NCBI RefSeq assembly: GCF_001510895.1
Contig: NZ_LPWA01000109.1
Location: 124,001-188,000 of the forward strand
Source of the DNA: Mesorhizobium loti
GTDB taxonomy: Bacteria > Pseudomonadota > Alphaproteobacteria > Rhizobiales > Rhizobiaceae
DNA: 64,000 nt
Direction: 5' to 3'
The notes beneath the pieces are model-generated. The model worked only from the letters and a program-made list of their open reading frames with translations, was not told the DNA's origin and searched no databases. Positions 48,614 through 58,449 of this stretch are shown here, piece after piece. A program made the translations under genes and the position numbers. The stretch's first letter is position 1; each line of letters begins with the position of its first letter.

Positions 48614-49663
48614 TTACTGGGCAAGCCAGGCGTTGAAGCGCTTGACGAGGTCCTCGCCATAATCGCCCCAGAACTCGGTATCGGCGACCAGATACGCGCC
48701 GCTCAGATGGTCCGGAGCGTTGGGCAGCTTAGGCAGCGCGTCGGGCGCGACGAAGGAAGCCGCGTCGGTGCGTACCGGCCCATAGGTGATGTAGCTGGCG
48801 AGCTTGGCATTGTTCTTCGGTTCGCTGATATAGGCGAGATATTTGTAGGCGAGGTCCGGGCTCTTGGCGCCCTTCGGAATGGCGATCATGTCGTATTCGA
48901 GGATCTGGTTGTTCCAGACGATCTTGAACGGCTTGCCGTCGGTATCGATCGCGTTCTGGATGCGCCCGTTCCAGGCGGTGGTCATCACCACTTCCTTGGA
49001 GGCGAGTAGCTGTGCGGGCTGGGCGCCCGCATCCCACCAGACGATGTCCTTCTTGATCGTGTCGAGCTTCTTGAAGGCGCGGTCGACGCCTTCGGGCGTG
49101 GCGAGCACCTTGTAGACGTCGGCCGGCGCCACGCCGTCGGCCATCAGCGCCCATTCGAGGTTCTGCGCCGGGAATTTGCGCATGGCGCGCTTGCCCGGGA
49201 ATTTGGTCGTGTCGAAGAGGTCGAGCACCGAGGTCGGCGCTTCCTTCAGCACAGTCGGATCATAGGCGAGGATATCGCCGTAAGCATCGAGACCGACTCC
49301 GCAATCCAGCGCCGAGCCCTCGATGAATTTGTCACGCGGACCGATCTTGGAGTAGTCGAGCCGTTCCAATATGCCGGCGTCGCAGCCCTGCAGCACGGTC
49401 GCCGTCTCCACCGTCACCAGATCGATCGGCACGTTGCCGGTGTCGACCATGGCCTTCACCTTGCCGAGGTCGCCGAGATACTCCTGCTCGAGGATCTTGA
49501 CGCCAGTGTCCTTGCTGAACGGCTCGAACCAGGCCTTGCGCTGCGCGTCCTGCCAGGCGCCGCCGCTCGCCATGATGGAGAGTTCGTCGGCAAAGGCGTG
49601 GCCGACCGTCATGCAGGCGGTCGCGGCCGCAAGCGCGATGATATGTTTCCTCACATGTTTCAT
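48614..49663 (-). CDS. Polyamine-type periplasmic binding protein (PotD-like)
   Basis: A 349-residue family 1 binding protein with a signal peptide (MKHVRKHIIALAAATACMTV, cleavage after AFA). ATG at 49663 overlaps the ATPase stop by four bases. PotD-like features are LSIMASGGAWQDAQRKAWFE, DLVTVETATVLQGCDAGILE, MTTAWNGRIQNA and WNNQILEYDMIAIPKG. Ligands of this family include polyamines, opines and amino-acid derivatives. The divergent MocR regulator and amine-oxidase-like gene support an amine or amino acid. Confidence 0.87.
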   Translation of the reverse strand: MKHVRKHIIALAAATACMTVGHAFADELSIMASGGAWQDAQRKAWFEPFSKDTGVKILEQEYLGDLGKVKAMVDTGNVPIDLVTVETATVLQGCDAGILERLDYSKIGPRDKFIEGSALDCGVGLDAYGDILAYDPTVLKEAPTSVLDLFDTTKFPGKRAMRKFPAQNLEWALMADGVAPADVYKVLATPEGVDRAFKKLDTIKKDIVWWDAGAQPAQLLASKEVVMTTAWNGRIQNAIDTDGKPFKIVWNNQILEYDMIAIPKGAKSPDLAYKYLAYISEPKNNAKLASYITYGPVRTDAASFVAPDALPKLPNAPDHLSGAYLVADTEFWGDYGEDLVKRFNAWLAQ

Positions 49664-50816
49664 GTCGTTTTCCCCTGTTTTGGAAGTGCGCCGCCCGTCC
49701 CGGCGTCGGTTGGGAAGGCGCGGCAATCATTGGGCGCGCAGGAGACCGTCACGGTCTCGCCGTTCGCCATGGTTGCTTCGGGGCCGACCTTGACGGTCAG
49801 CACCTGGCCGTTGGCTAGCTTGGCCAGAAGGCGCAGGTGGTCGCCGAGATAGATCCGGCCGTCGACCGTCGCCGGCAGCGCGTTACCGCCATTGGCGGCT
49901 GACGACAGGCTGAGCCGCTCGGGCCGCACGGCGACATGGCAGGGAGCGCCCTGAGCGACGCCAACAGCGAGCGCGGTGATCTCGCCGCCACCATTCAGCC
50001 GGACCCGGCATTCCTGTCCCGAAACGCGGTCGACCACGCCTTCCAGCGTGTTGTTCTCGCCGATGAAGCTCGCCACGAACGAACTTTGCGGCGTGTTGTA
50101 GAGATCATCTGGCGAACCGAGTTGGGCGATTCCGCCATTGTTGAAGACGGCGACACGATCCGACATGGTCAACGCTTCACTTTGGTCGTGCGTCACATAG
50201 ACGATGGTGACCCCGAGCATGGTGTGGATCTGCTTGATCTCGAGCTGCATGTGCTCGCGCAATTTCTTGTCGAGCGCGCCGAGCGGCTCGTCCATCAGCA
50301 CCAGGCGTGGCTCGAACACCAGGCGCGGGCCAGCGCCACGCGCTGCTGCTGGCCGCCGGAAAGCTGTGCCGGCCGGCGGTCGCTGAACTGATTCAGCCGC
50401 ACCATGTCGAGCGCGCGCGCCACCCGCGCCGCGATGTCGGCCTTGCTTACCTGCCGCACCGAGAGCGGGAAGCCGACATTGTCGGCCACGCTCATATGCG
50501 GGAACAGCGCGTAGTTCTGGAACACCATGCCGATGTTGCGCTCATAAGGCGGCAGCCGGTCGACGGGCTGCCCTTCCAGCGTGATCGTGCCGTGGGTCGG
50601 CCGCTCGAAACCGGCGAGCATGTTCAGCGTCGTTGTCTTGCCGGAGCCGGAAGGCCCGAGCAGCGTCAGGAACTCGCCGCGTGCGACCGCGAGGTTCATC
50701 CGCGTCACCGCGAAGGTGCGCCCGTCATACGACTTCTCGACCTCGTTGAACTCGACAAAGCCCGGGCCGGCGGCAGTCGCCGGTGACGCCGACAGGGCGG
50801 CCTGGCCGGCACTCAT
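49660..50816 (-). pseudogene. Polyamine-type ABC ATPase (PotA-like), frameshifted
   Basis: Two frames joined near 50322 give 385 residues if one base is restored. Walker A GPSGSGKTT, signature LSGGQQQRVALARA, Walker B LVLMDEPLGALD and H-loop YVTHDQSEAL are all intact; a TOBE domain follows. The break is in CGCGCCTGGTG, the same string that carries the break in the CUT1 ATPase at 18086. It is the first gene of the operon. I use the ATG at 50816; a TTG three codons upstream is possible. The 301-base gap upstream is shared with the MocR gene. Confidence 0.78.
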
Positions 50817-50922
50817 CGTGCGCAATCCCGAAGCACGCCGGATGTGCGGCAGGCTAAGATAGTGTGCGGCTTGTGATGCATGTCTCCATCCCGTCGGAGC
50901 CGGCCGGCGCTCGGTCGGCCAC

Positions 50923-51055
50923 CCAAACTTGTATGCTCACACAATCGATCTGAATTTGACCATAGATGCATACAAGTTTGGCCGTCAAGTCTGTTTTTGA
51001 GACGATTGTGTGATAATTTTACGCTTCCTGCGCCGGATGTGCGGTCATACAATCG
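50923..51055. promoter_or_regulatory. Operator array between polyamine-type operon and MocR gene
   Basis: Two interleaved perfect inverted repeats and one direct repeat fill the divergent region. CCAAACTTGTATGC (50923-50936) is mirrored by GCATACAAGTTTGG (50968-50981), 14-bp arms. TCACACAATCG (50937-50947) is mirrored by CGATTGTGTGA (51003-51013), 11-bp arms. TCATACAATCG (51045-51055) is a direct repeat of the latter with one mismatch. MocR proteins such as GabR and PdxR use repeated, widely spaced sites, so this is probably the binding region of the adjacent MocR protein. Confidence 0.65.
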
Positions 51056-51117
51056 GTATTGTCCGGAACGATGTCTTGTGCTAGACGCTGACAATGACGT
51101 AGCCGAATCCTGTCCGC

Positions 51118-52506
51118 ATGCTCCAAGATCTTCGCCTTACCGAGGATGAAAATCCGGTCTATCGCCGTCTCGCCGACGCGATCGCTGAACGCATAGCCAC
51201 GGGCAGCCTTGCCGTTGGCGAAAGGCTGCCGCCACAGCGCGAGATCGCGCGTGCGCTGGGCATCAATGTCACCACCGTGACGCGGGCCCTCTCGACGCTG
51301 CAGGAGCGCGGCCTTCTGGAGGCGCGGCCGGGACGCGGCACCACGGTCGCTGCCCGCGAACAGGCCGAGCGGCCGGGCTTCGTCTCGGCGCCGAGCGACG
51401 AAACCGGCATCATCGATCTCTCCGTCAACCGGCCGCCCACGCCGGCCTATCTCGACGCCGTCGCAGCACTTCTGCCGCGCCTGCCGAAGGACAAGCACTA
51501 TGCCGCACTGCAGGATTATCACCCGCCGGAAGGCCCGCTTTGGGCCCGGGCGGCGGTTGCCGAATGGCTGAAATCCGTCGCCGGCGACGGCGATCCCGGC
51601 CGCGTGGTGCTGGCCGCCGGCGCCCAGCACGGGCTGGACGGCGTGCTTGGCGCGGTGACGAGGCAGGGCGAGGTCGTGCTTGCCGACGAGGTCACCTATC
51701 AGGGCATCAACGCGCTCTGTCGCGTGCACGGACTGGATCTCAGGGGCGTCGCCATGGATCGCGGCGGCATGCGTCCCGACGCCTTCGACGCCGCCTGCGC
51801 GCAGTTGCGCCCGCGCGCAGTCTTCCTGGTGCCGACGCTGCACAATCCGACCACGATCACGTTGAGCGAGGAACGCCGGCACGAACTCGCCGCGGTCGCC
51901 CGGCGCCACAATGTGCTGATCATCGAGGACGACGTCTATCGCCCGCTGGCCGACGACCCGCCGCCCTCCTTCGCGAGCTTCGAGCCGGAACTGACGGTGC
52001 ACATAAGCGCTCTGTCGAAATGCCTGGCACCCGGCCTGCGCCTCGGCTTCGTGATTGCGCCGCGGGTGATCGCCGGCCAGGTCGCGTCGGCGCTGCGCAT
52101 CAACTGCTGGAGCATCAGCCCGCTGACGGCCTTGATCGGCGCCAGGCTGATCGAGGAAGGCACTGCGGCCCGCATCATCGAGATCCAGAAACAGGAGCTG
52201 CGCCAGCGCCAGGCGATCCTGAGCGATATCCTTAGCCGCTTCGACATCCAGGCGCATCCGACTTCGACGCATGCCTGGCTGCGCCTGCCGGAACCCTGGC
52301 GCGGCGCGGGCTTTGCCCGCACCTGCCTGGAACGCGGTGTCGCCGTGCTGCCGGGCGACGCCTTCGCCGTCGGCCGCGAGCCGGTCCAGCACGGCGTGCG
52401 CATCAATGTCGGCGCGGCGCGCTCGCAGGACGATCTGCGCACGGCGCTCACCACCATGGCCGAGCTCCTTTCGGCTGGCCATCTCCAATTGCCCGGCTTC
52501 GTTTAG
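51118..52506 (+). CDS. MocR-type regulator (GntR winged helix plus aminotransferase domain)
   Basis: A 462-residue fusion. Residues about 10-80 form a GntR winged helix (PVYRRLADAIAERIATGSLA, LPPQREIARALGINVTTVTR). Residues about 100-455 form a type I aminotransferase domain with the PLP lysine in ISALSKCLAPGLRLGF and the Asp/Tyr of IIEDDVYRPL. MocR proteins sense PLP or an amine or amino acid bound to PLP. It is divergent from the polyamine-type importer and eight bases upstream of an FAD oxidase, so it likely controls both through the array at 50923-51055. Confidence 0.92.
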   Translation: MLQDLRLTEDENPVYRRLADAIAERIATGSLAVGERLPPQREIARALGINVTTVTRALSTLQERGLLEARPGRGTTVAAREQAERPGFVSAPSDETGIIDLSVNRPPTPAYLDAVAALLPRLPKDKHYAALQDYHPPEGPLWARAAVAEWLKSVAGDGDPGRVVLAAGAQHGLDGVLGAVTRQGEVVLADEVTYQGINALCRVHGLDLRGVAMDRGGMRPDAFDAACAQLRPRAVFLVPTLHNPTTITLSEERRHELAAVARRHNVLIIEDDVYRPLADDPPPSFASFEPELTVHISALSKCLAPGLRLGFVIAPRVIAGQVASALRINCWSISPLTALIGARLIEEGTAARIIEIQKQELRQRQAILSDILSRFDIQAHPTSTHAWLRLPEPWRGAGFARTCLERGVAVLPGDAFAVGREPVQHGVRINVGAARSQDDLRTALTTMAELLSAGHLQLPGFV

Positions 52507-52514
52507 GAGCAGAA

Positions 52515-53759
52515 GTGTCAGTCTCATCGAGTGTCGAGATTGCCGTCGTCGGGGCGGGCGTGATCGGGCTCGCGACGGCCTTGCGGCTTGCCGCGGAAGG
52601 GCGCGAGGTCATGCTCATCGATCCGAACGAGCCCGGCTCGGGCGCCTCGTTCGGCAATGCCGGAACGCTCGCCGAGTATGCCTGTATGCCCGTCGGCACG
52701 CCGGCCGTGCTGCGCGCCCTGCCGAAACTTCTGTTCGACCCGGACAGCCCGTTTTCGCTGCGCTGGGCAGCGCTGTTCCGGCTGGCGCCCTGGCTCACGC
52801 GCTTCGTTCGCCAGTCGCTGCCGGCCGCGACCCACGCCAACGCGGCCGCCCTTGCCGGCCTGCTGGCCGACGCCCTGCCCGCCTGGGAAGAGATGGCCGG
52901 CGAGGCCCAAGCCACCGACCTGCTGCGCCGCAATGGCTGCCTCTATCTCTACCGCAGTCCAGCCGATCTCACGGGCTCCGCTGCGGGCCGAGAGGTGCGC
53001 GCGAGCTTCGGCGTCCATCAGCAGATACTGACGCCCAATGAGGTCGCCGCGCTCGAACCCAACCTGCCCCCCGTCGCCGGTGGCGGCCTCTATTTTCCGG
53101 ATTCGCTGAACGTCACCGATCCGTCGCTTGTGATGCGCCGGCTGAGTGCCGCGGCAATGGCGCGCGGTGCCGTCTTCCGCAAAGCGAAGGTCACCAGCCT
53201 TGAAGCCAAAGGCGACAGCGTGCGGCTGAGCGGCACCGGCTTTGCCGTCACGGCCAGGAAGGCCGTGATCGCGGCTGGCGCATTCTCGCGCCCGCTCGCC
53301 GAACAAGCCGGCGACAGGATCCCGCTGGAGACGGAGCGCGGCTATCACCTGGAGTTTCCGACCAAGACGCCCTTGCTGACGCGTCCGGTCTGCCCCGTCG
53401 ATCTCGGCTTCTACATGACGCCAATGGTGGGCCGGCTGCGGGTTGCCGGCACTGTCGAGCTCGGCGGCCTTGTCGCTCCGCCCAATCCGCGCCGGCTGGC
53501 GCTGCTCGATCGCGGCGTGCGGCAGTTCTTCCCAAATCCCGGTCAACCCTCTTCGCAATGGCTGGGCTTCAGGCCCTCTCTGCCGGATTCAAGGCCGGTC
53601 ATCGGACCTTCAGGAAAATCGCCGGACGTGATCTATGCCTTCGGTCATGGCCATCTCGGGCTGACGCTGGCGGCGGTGACGGCCCGCTGGGTCGCCGGCT
53701 TCATCGCCGGCCGCGAGTCTCCGTTGGCCGCTGACTTCGCCGCCGCGCGTTTCTCCTGA
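52515..53759 (+). CDS. FAD-dependent amino acid/amine oxidoreductase (DadA-like)
   Basis: A 414-residue DAO-family flavoprotein. The FAD-binding motif is VVGAGVIGLATALRLA, followed by LIDPNEPGSGASFGNAG; the C-terminus has YAFGHGHLGLTLA. It starts at GTG 52515 after AGGAG and probably oxidises a D-amino acid or secondary amine, passing electrons to the respiratory chain. It is eight bases after the MocR gene on the same strand, so it is likely co-transcribed and processes the substrate of the divergent importer. Confidence 0.88.
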   Translation: MSVSSSVEIAVVGAGVIGLATALRLAAEGREVMLIDPNEPGSGASFGNAGTLAEYACMPVGTPAVLRALPKLLFDPDSPFSLRWAALFRLAPWLTRFVRQSLPAATHANAAALAGLLADALPAWEEMAGEAQATDLLRRNGCLYLYRSPADLTGSAAGREVRASFGVHQQILTPNEVAALEPNLPPVAGGGLYFPDSLNVTDPSLVMRRLSAAAMARGAVFRKAKVTSLEAKGDSVRLSGTGFAVTARKAVIAAGAFSRPLAEQAGDRIPLETERGYHLEFPTKTPLLTRPVCPVDLGFYMTPMVGRLRVAGTVELGGLVAPPNPRRLALLDRGVRQFFPNPGQPSSQWLGFRPSLPDSRPVIGPSGKSPDVIYAFGHGHLGLTLAAVTARWVAGFIAGRESPLAADFAAARFS

Positions 53760-53858
53760 AACTAAGCGACTGCTCTATATTCAACAGTCACGCTTCCAGC
53801 CGAATGCCAAGCTGACTGCTGGTCAATCATTGGCCGACGGCGCTGCGGATCCACTTGA

Positions 53859-54629
53859 TCAACTCATCCAGTTGCCGCCGTCGACATTGAGCGTCTGCGC
53901 CACGACATAGTCGGAATCGCTCGACGCCAGGAAGACGGCCGCGCCGCGATAGTCGTCGGGATCACCCATGCGCCCTGCCGGCACCGCCAGCCCGACCTGC
54001 CGCTTCTTCTCGCCGACCGGCAGGTTTTCATAGCGCGCGAACAGCTCGTCGACCTGATCCCACATCGGCGTGTCGACCACGCCCGGCGCAATGCCATTGA
54101 CGTTGATGCCTTGCTTGATCAATGCAAGACCCGCCGATTGGGTGATGCTGATCACGGCGGCCTTGGTGGCGCAGTAGACGGCGACCAGCGCCTCGCCGCG
54201 CCGGCCTGCCTGCGAGGCCATGTTGATGATCTTGCCGCGGCGCCCTTGCGCGACCATGCGCCTGGCCACCGCCTGCAGCGTGAACAACAGGCCCTTCACA
54301 TTGACCGAGAATTGCAGATCGAAGCTCTTTTCCGAAATTTCCAGCAGCGGCCCCATGTCGAAGACGGCGGCGTTGTTGACCAGGATGTCGATGCCGCCAT
54401 GCGTCCTCGTCACCTGATCGACCATCGCCTCGATCGAGGCAAGATCGCGCACGTCGAGCCGTATGCTGGAAGCCTGGCCACCCAGATCGCTCGCCAGCGC
54501 TTCCGCCTTGTCTACGCCCACGTCGGCGATGACGACTTGGGCGCCCTCGGCGACGAAGCCGCGCACGATGGCCGCCCCGATGCCTTGCGCGCCGCCGGTG
54601 ACGACGGCGACCTTGTCCTTGAGTTTCAT
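53859..54629 (-). CDS. Short-chain dehydrogenase (sorbitol/polyol dehydrogenase-like)
   Basis: A 256-residue classical SDR. The cofactor motif TGGAQGIG, the NNAA loop and the catalytic YCATK are present, and PGVVDTPMWDQVDELFARYE resembles rhizobial sorbitol dehydrogenases (SmoS group). ATG at 54629 follows GGAGGATT. It is the third of three SDR genes downstream of a CUT2 importer, which points to oxidation of a polyol such as sorbitol, xylitol or ribitol to a ketose. The specific polyol is inferred. Confidence 0.85.
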   Translation of the reverse strand: MKLKDKVAVVTGGAQGIGAAIVRGFVAEGAQVVIADVGVDKAEALASDLGGQASSIRLDVRDLASIEAMVDQVTRTHGGIDILVNNAAVFDMGPLLEISEKSFDLQFSVNVKGLLFTLQAVARRMVAQGRRGKIINMASQAGRRGEALVAVYCATKAAVISITQSAGLALIKQGINVNGIAPGVVDTPMWDQVDELFARYENLPVGEKKRQVGLAVPAGRMGDPDDYRGAAVFLASSDSDYVVAQTLNVDGGNWMS

Positions 54630-54645
54630 GGCAATCCTCCTCGCA

Positions 54646-55402
54646 TCAGCGCGTCGTATAGCCGCCATCGATGACCAGCACCTCGCCGGTCACATAGCTC
54701 GCTGCGGGAGAGCACAGGAAAAGTGCGGCCGCCGCAACCTCTTCCGGCTGGCCGACGCGGCCCATCGGCGTCATGCCGCGCCAGATCGGAAACCATTCCG
54801 GATTTTCGATGCCGCCGCGACAGATCGGTTTCGATATAGCCTGGCGCGACCGCGTTGACGCGGATGTTCTCGGCGGCGACCTCGCTGGCGAGGCTCTTGG
54901 TCATCATGTGCACCGCTGCCTTGGAGCTGTTATAGGCGACCTGGTTCTGCGGAATGTTGGAGACGATGCCGGAAATCGAGCCGACATTGAGGATCGCGCC
55001 GCCGCCCTGGCGCCGCATCGGCGCCAAGGCCGCCCTGCAGCAGCGGAACACGGCGTCGACATTGATCGCCATCGTCTGCCGCCAGATGTCCTCCGGATAG
55101 TCGCCGCTGTCGCCATGCACGGCGATGCCGGCGCTGTTGACCAGGATGTCGAGCCGGCCGGCCTTGGCAAGCGTTTCGGCGACCAGCCCGTCAGGCGCCT
55201 TTTCGTCCAGCAGTTCGGCGGCGAGGAAATCGAAGGCAAGACCTGAAAGCTCCCGCCTTGCGTCGTCCTTCATCGTCCGGCCCGCAACGACGATGCGCGC
55301 GCCGGCTTCGCCAAGTGCCTTGGCGATGGCCAGGCCAATGCCGCGCGTGCCGCCGGTCACCAGCGCAACCTTGTCGTCCAGTCGGAAACGGTCGAGGATC
55401 AT
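54646..55402 (-). pseudogene. Short-chain dehydrogenase, frameshifted (+1)
   Basis: The N-terminal frame has TGGTRGIG and catalytic YNSSK; the C-terminal frame after about 54815 has NPEWFPIWRGMTPMGR, then a normal ending VIDGGYTTR with a stop at 54646. One extra base in TCGCGGCGGCATC explains the break; removing it gives 251 residues. This is the only +1 case among the ten broken genes in the window. The fold and length are those of a classical SDR acting on a sugar or polyol. It is 16 bases upstream of the next SDR gene in the same operon. Confidence 0.75.
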
Positions 55403-55438
55403 GGTTGCAATTCCATCACGCAGAGTTGCAGGGACGGC

Positions 55439-56167
55439 TCAGATGTCCACGCTCTGCGGCAGGATGACGAGGTCGCGGATGGTGACGTTGCGCGGCCGCG
55501 TCAGCATGAAGAGCACGGCGTCGGCCACTTCCTTCGGCTCCATCAGGCTGCCGGCGGCCAGCGCCTCTTCCATCTTGGCTTTCGGCCAATCGCTGAGCAG
55601 CGCCGTCACCACCGGGCCGGGCGCGACGGCGCCGACGCGGATGCCGTGCTTCAGCACCTGGCGGCGAACCGTATGGACGAAGGCCTGCACGGCGAATTTC
55701 GAGGCGGTGTAGATCGGCTCCCAGACCACGGGAACGAAGCCGGCCACGGAGCTGGTGACGATGATGTCGCCGCTCTTCTTCTCGATCATGTGCGGCAGCA
55801 CGGCGTGCACGGTGCGGAACACCGCGTTGATGTTGAGGTTGAGCATCTTGTCCCACTGGTCGGGATCGCCGGACACCACCTCGCCGCCGACATAGGCGCC
55901 GGCATTGGCATGGAAGATGTCCAGCGTTCCGGCCTTTTCCAGGATCTGCGGCATCATGCGATCGACGCTCGCCGGGTCGAGCAGGTCGGTGACCACAGCG
56001 CAAGCATTGTCGCCGAGCTCGGCGACGAGCGCCTTCAGCCGATCCTCCGCCCGATCGACCAGCACGACCTTGGCGCCGGCGGCAAGCATGGCTCGGGCGC
56101 ATTCCAGCCCGATGCCCGAGGCAGCACCAGTGATTGCGGCAACCTTGCCGGAGAGACTTTCAGACAT
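55439..56167 (-). CDS. Short-chain dehydrogenase (ribitol 2-dehydrogenase-like)
   Basis: A 242-residue classical SDR: TGAASGIG, catalytic Ser in IVTSSVAG and YTASK. The C-terminal stretch RPRNVTIRDLVILPQSVDI is typical of ribitol 2-dehydrogenases as I remember them. It would oxidise ribitol or a similar pentitol to a ketopentose. It follows the CUT2 permease gene by 22 bases. Confidence 0.82.
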   Translation of the reverse strand: MSESLSGKVAAITGAASGIGLECARAMLAAGAKVVLVDRAEDRLKALVAELGDNACAVVTDLLDPASVDRMMPQILEKAGTLDIFHANAGAYVGGEVVSGDPDQWDKMLNLNINAVFRTVHAVLPHMIEKKSGDIIVTSSVAGFVPVVWEPIYTASKFAVQAFVHTVRRQVLKHGIRVGAVAPGPVVTALLSDWPKAKMEEALAAGSLMEPKEVADAVLFMLTRPRNVTIRDLVILPQSVDI

Positions 56168-56189
56168 TGCGATCCTCTTCGATGAGCCG

Positions 56190-57443
56190 TCAGGCGCGGC
56201 CGTGTGAGACGCGCGAGCGGCGGGCGAGAGAATCGACGATGACCGCGATCGCCAGCACGCAGCCGGTGATCATGTACCGGAGCGAGGATGACAGATCGAG
56301 CAGCGTCAGGCCGCTTGCGATGGATTGGATGACGATGATGCCGAGCAGCGCGGAATAGGCACTGCCGCGGCCGCCGAACAGGCTGGTGCCGCCGATGACG
56401 GCCGCCGCGATGGCATTGAGGTTGACGTCGCCGGTACCGGCCTGCTGGCTGGCGGTCGCCAGGCGCGCCGCCGAGAGCAGGCCGCCCGTCGCCGCCAGCG
56501 TGGCGCAGAGAGCGAAGGCGCTGGCATAGATCAGCCGCACATTGATGCCGGCGCGTCGTGCCGCCTCGCGGTTGCCGCCCACGGCGGTCATCGAGCGGCC
56601 CCACTGGGTCCGCTTCAGCGCATAGTTCATGGCCACGACCAGGCCGACGAACAGCGCGAACATCCAGGGCACGCCGCGCGACTGGTTGAGGTAGTAGGCT
56701 ACGAGCTCAAGTGCCAGTGTGATCGCGACGGCCTGGAGCAGCAGCCCACCGACCGAACGCGATGACAATCCGGCGGCCTGACGTCGCTGCGCCTTGCGGT
56801 AGCCGAGCAGCAACGCAAGTACGCCGGGCACCACCGCCAGCGTGTACGACACCCAATGCGGCATCACCAAAAGCTGGCCGAAATTCACCAGCGGCGAATC
56901 GTAGGGCAGGTTGATCGAGCCGGTCGGGCCGAGGATGTAAAGCTGCAGCCCGAGGAAGGCGAGCAGGCCGGAGAGCGTCGACACGAAGCTCGGCATGCCG
57001 AGCCGGTTGAGCAGCAACGCGTAGACGCAGCCGGTCACGAACCCGACCGCCATCGCCGCCAGTATGGCAAGCGCCACCGGCCAGCCCCATTGGACCCAAA
57101 GCACGCCGAGCAGCGCCGAGGACAGGCCGCTGACGGAGCCGACGGACAGGTCGATCTCGCCGACCATCAGCACGCAGACGATGCCGAGCGAGATGATGCC
57201 GACCGTCGAGCAGTCGAACAAAAGGTTGACCAGATTGTTCGGCGACAGGAACACCGGGTTGAGCGTCTGGAATATGGTGCAGATCAGGACCAGCCCGACG
57301 ACGACCGGCAGCGATCCCAGGTCGCCGGAACGGACCCGGTCGAGAAAGCCCTTGATGGCGCCCTTCGCGCCGCTGCGATCCTTCAGCCGTTCGTCGCTGC
57401 GGTCGAGCAGCGCGCCGGGATTGCGGTCGGAAGCCGTCGTCAT
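56190..57443 (-). CDS. CUT2 sugar/polyol ABC transporter permease (XylH-like)
   Basis: A 417-residue permease, longer than RbsC and similar to XylH. It has about twelve hydrophobic segments, the motif LMVGEIDLSVGSVSG and the C-terminal AVIGGTSLFGGRGSAYS. It overlaps the ATPase stop by four bases, with GGAGAA before the ATG. With the 57440-58255 ATPase and 58450-59516 binding protein it forms an importer whose product probably feeds the three SDR enzymes. Confidence 0.9.
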   Translation of the reverse strand: MTTASDRNPGALLDRSDERLKDRSGAKGAIKGFLDRVRSGDLGSLPVVVGLVLICTIFQTLNPVFLSPNNLVNLLFDCSTVGIISLGIVCVLMVGEIDLSVGSVSGLSSALLGVLWVQWGWPVALAILAAMAVGFVTGCVYALLLNRLGMPSFVSTLSGLLAFLGLQLYILGPTGSINLPYDSPLVNFGQLLVMPHWVSYTLAVVPGVLALLLGYRKAQRRQAAGLSSRSVGGLLLQAVAITLALELVAYYLNQSRGVPWMFALFVGLVVAMNYALKRTQWGRSMTAVGGNREAARRAGINVRLIYASAFALCATLAATGGLLSAARLATASQQAGTGDVNLNAIAAAVIGGTSLFGGRGSAYSALLGIIVIQSIASGLTLLDLSSSLRYMITGCVLAIAVIVDSLARRSRVSHGRA

Positions 57444-58255
57444 GGCTGTTCTCCCTGCGCCCTCGCCTCGGCCGTGCGCCTGCCGCGCCGCGAAACCGCG
57501 TTGTCGTCGGCGCCGGTTATCGCGGTCACCAGTTCCTGGTTGGATGCGCCGGGCAGGAAGATGCCGTTGTTGCGGCCGAGCCTCAGCACCACGATCCTGT
57601 CGGCGACGGCGCGCACGTCCTCCATGTTGTGGCTGATCATGACGACGCCCAGCCCGCGATCCCGCACGCGCTCGATGAGGTTCAGCACCTCGGCCGTCTG
57701 CGCGACGCCGAGCGCCGCGGTCGGCTCGTCAAGCAGAATGACCCTCGGCTCCATCAGCAGCGAGCGGGCGATCGCGACCGTCTGCCGTTGTCCGCCCGAC
57801 AGCGACGCCACCGGCTCGCGCACGCTGGGAATGCGCGCCGACAGCTCCTTGAGCAGCGTCCAGGCGCGGACCTCCATCGAGACTTCGTCAAGGCGAAGCG
57901 GATGGAGTTCGCGGCCGAGGAAGATGTTGGCCACGACGTCGAGGTTTTCGCAGAGCGCCAGATCCTGGAAGACGGTGGCGATGCCGAGCTTCAGCGCCGC
58001 CGCGGGATTGGCAAGCGTCACCGGCTGGCCGTCGAAGGTGATCGAGCCGGAGCTCGGCATATGCGCGCCGGCAAGGATCTTCACCAGCGTCGACTTGCCG
58101 GCGCCGTTGTCGCCGACCAGCGCCACGATCTCCCCGGCATTGATGTCGAGATCGACATCGGTAAGCGCCGACACCGCGCCGAAATTCTTCGAGATGCCGC
58201 GCAGGCTGAGCACCGGCGGGCGGCTAGTCGTGGACGGCGTGTCGGGTATTGCCAT
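57440..58255 (-). CDS. CUT2 ABC transporter ATP-binding protein, single-domain
   Basis: A 271-residue ATPase with Walker A GDNGAGKST, signature SLSGGQRQTVAIARS, Walker B ILLDEPTAALG and H-loop MISHN. It is the third single-domain CUT2 ATPase in the window. ATG at 58255 was chosen; the frame continues upstream through a hairpin-rich spacer without coding character. It is separated from the binding-protein gene by 194 bases. Confidence 0.9.
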   Translation of the reverse strand: MAIPDTPSTTSRPPVLSLRGISKNFGAVSALTDVDLDINAGEIVALVGDNGAGKSTLVKILAGAHMPSSGSITFDGQPVTLANPAAALKLGIATVFQDLALCENLDVVANIFLGRELHPLRLDEVSMEVRAWTLLKELSARIPSVREPVASLSGGQRQTVAIARSLLMEPRVILLDEPTAALGVAQTAEVLNLIERVRDRGLGVVMISHNMEDVRAVADRIVVLRLGRNNGIFLPGASNQELVTAITGADDNAVSRRGRRTAEARAQGEQP

Positions 58256-58286
58256 GGCCTGTTTCTCTTCCCGCGTTTTGGTCGAT

Positions 58287-58445
58287 ATGTCCGGCCGCCA
58301 GGAGGGTAGCGGCCGGACATGCCCGGCTGTCGCCTTTGGCGATGAGCCGAGCATATCGCAGGCGACGCGGTTTGTGCCGTGTCGCTGAAGACGATGCCGC
58401 CAGGCGGCATTGCTTCTTGGAGACGATGCGGCGCGCGCCGCATCG
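58287..58445 (-). promoter_or_regulatory. Three intercistronic hairpins after a binding-protein gene
   Basis: In transcription order: CGATGCGGC/GCCGCATCG (58424-58445, 9-bp arms, GCGC loop), ATGCCGCC/GGCGGCAT (58394-58410, 8-bp arms, single-base centre) and ATGTCCGGCCGC/GCGGCCGGACAT (58287-58320, 12-bp arms, 10-base loop). All three are perfect. They fill the spacer between binding protein and ATPase genes and lack T-runs. Confidence 0.65.
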
Positions 58446-58449
58446 CTCC

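Noticed and set aside
51019..52527. Minus-strand open frame of 502 codons opposite the MocR gene
   Set aside because: It is rich in Arg, Gln and Ala without domain structure, and crosses the operator array; the plus strand holds a full MocR protein.
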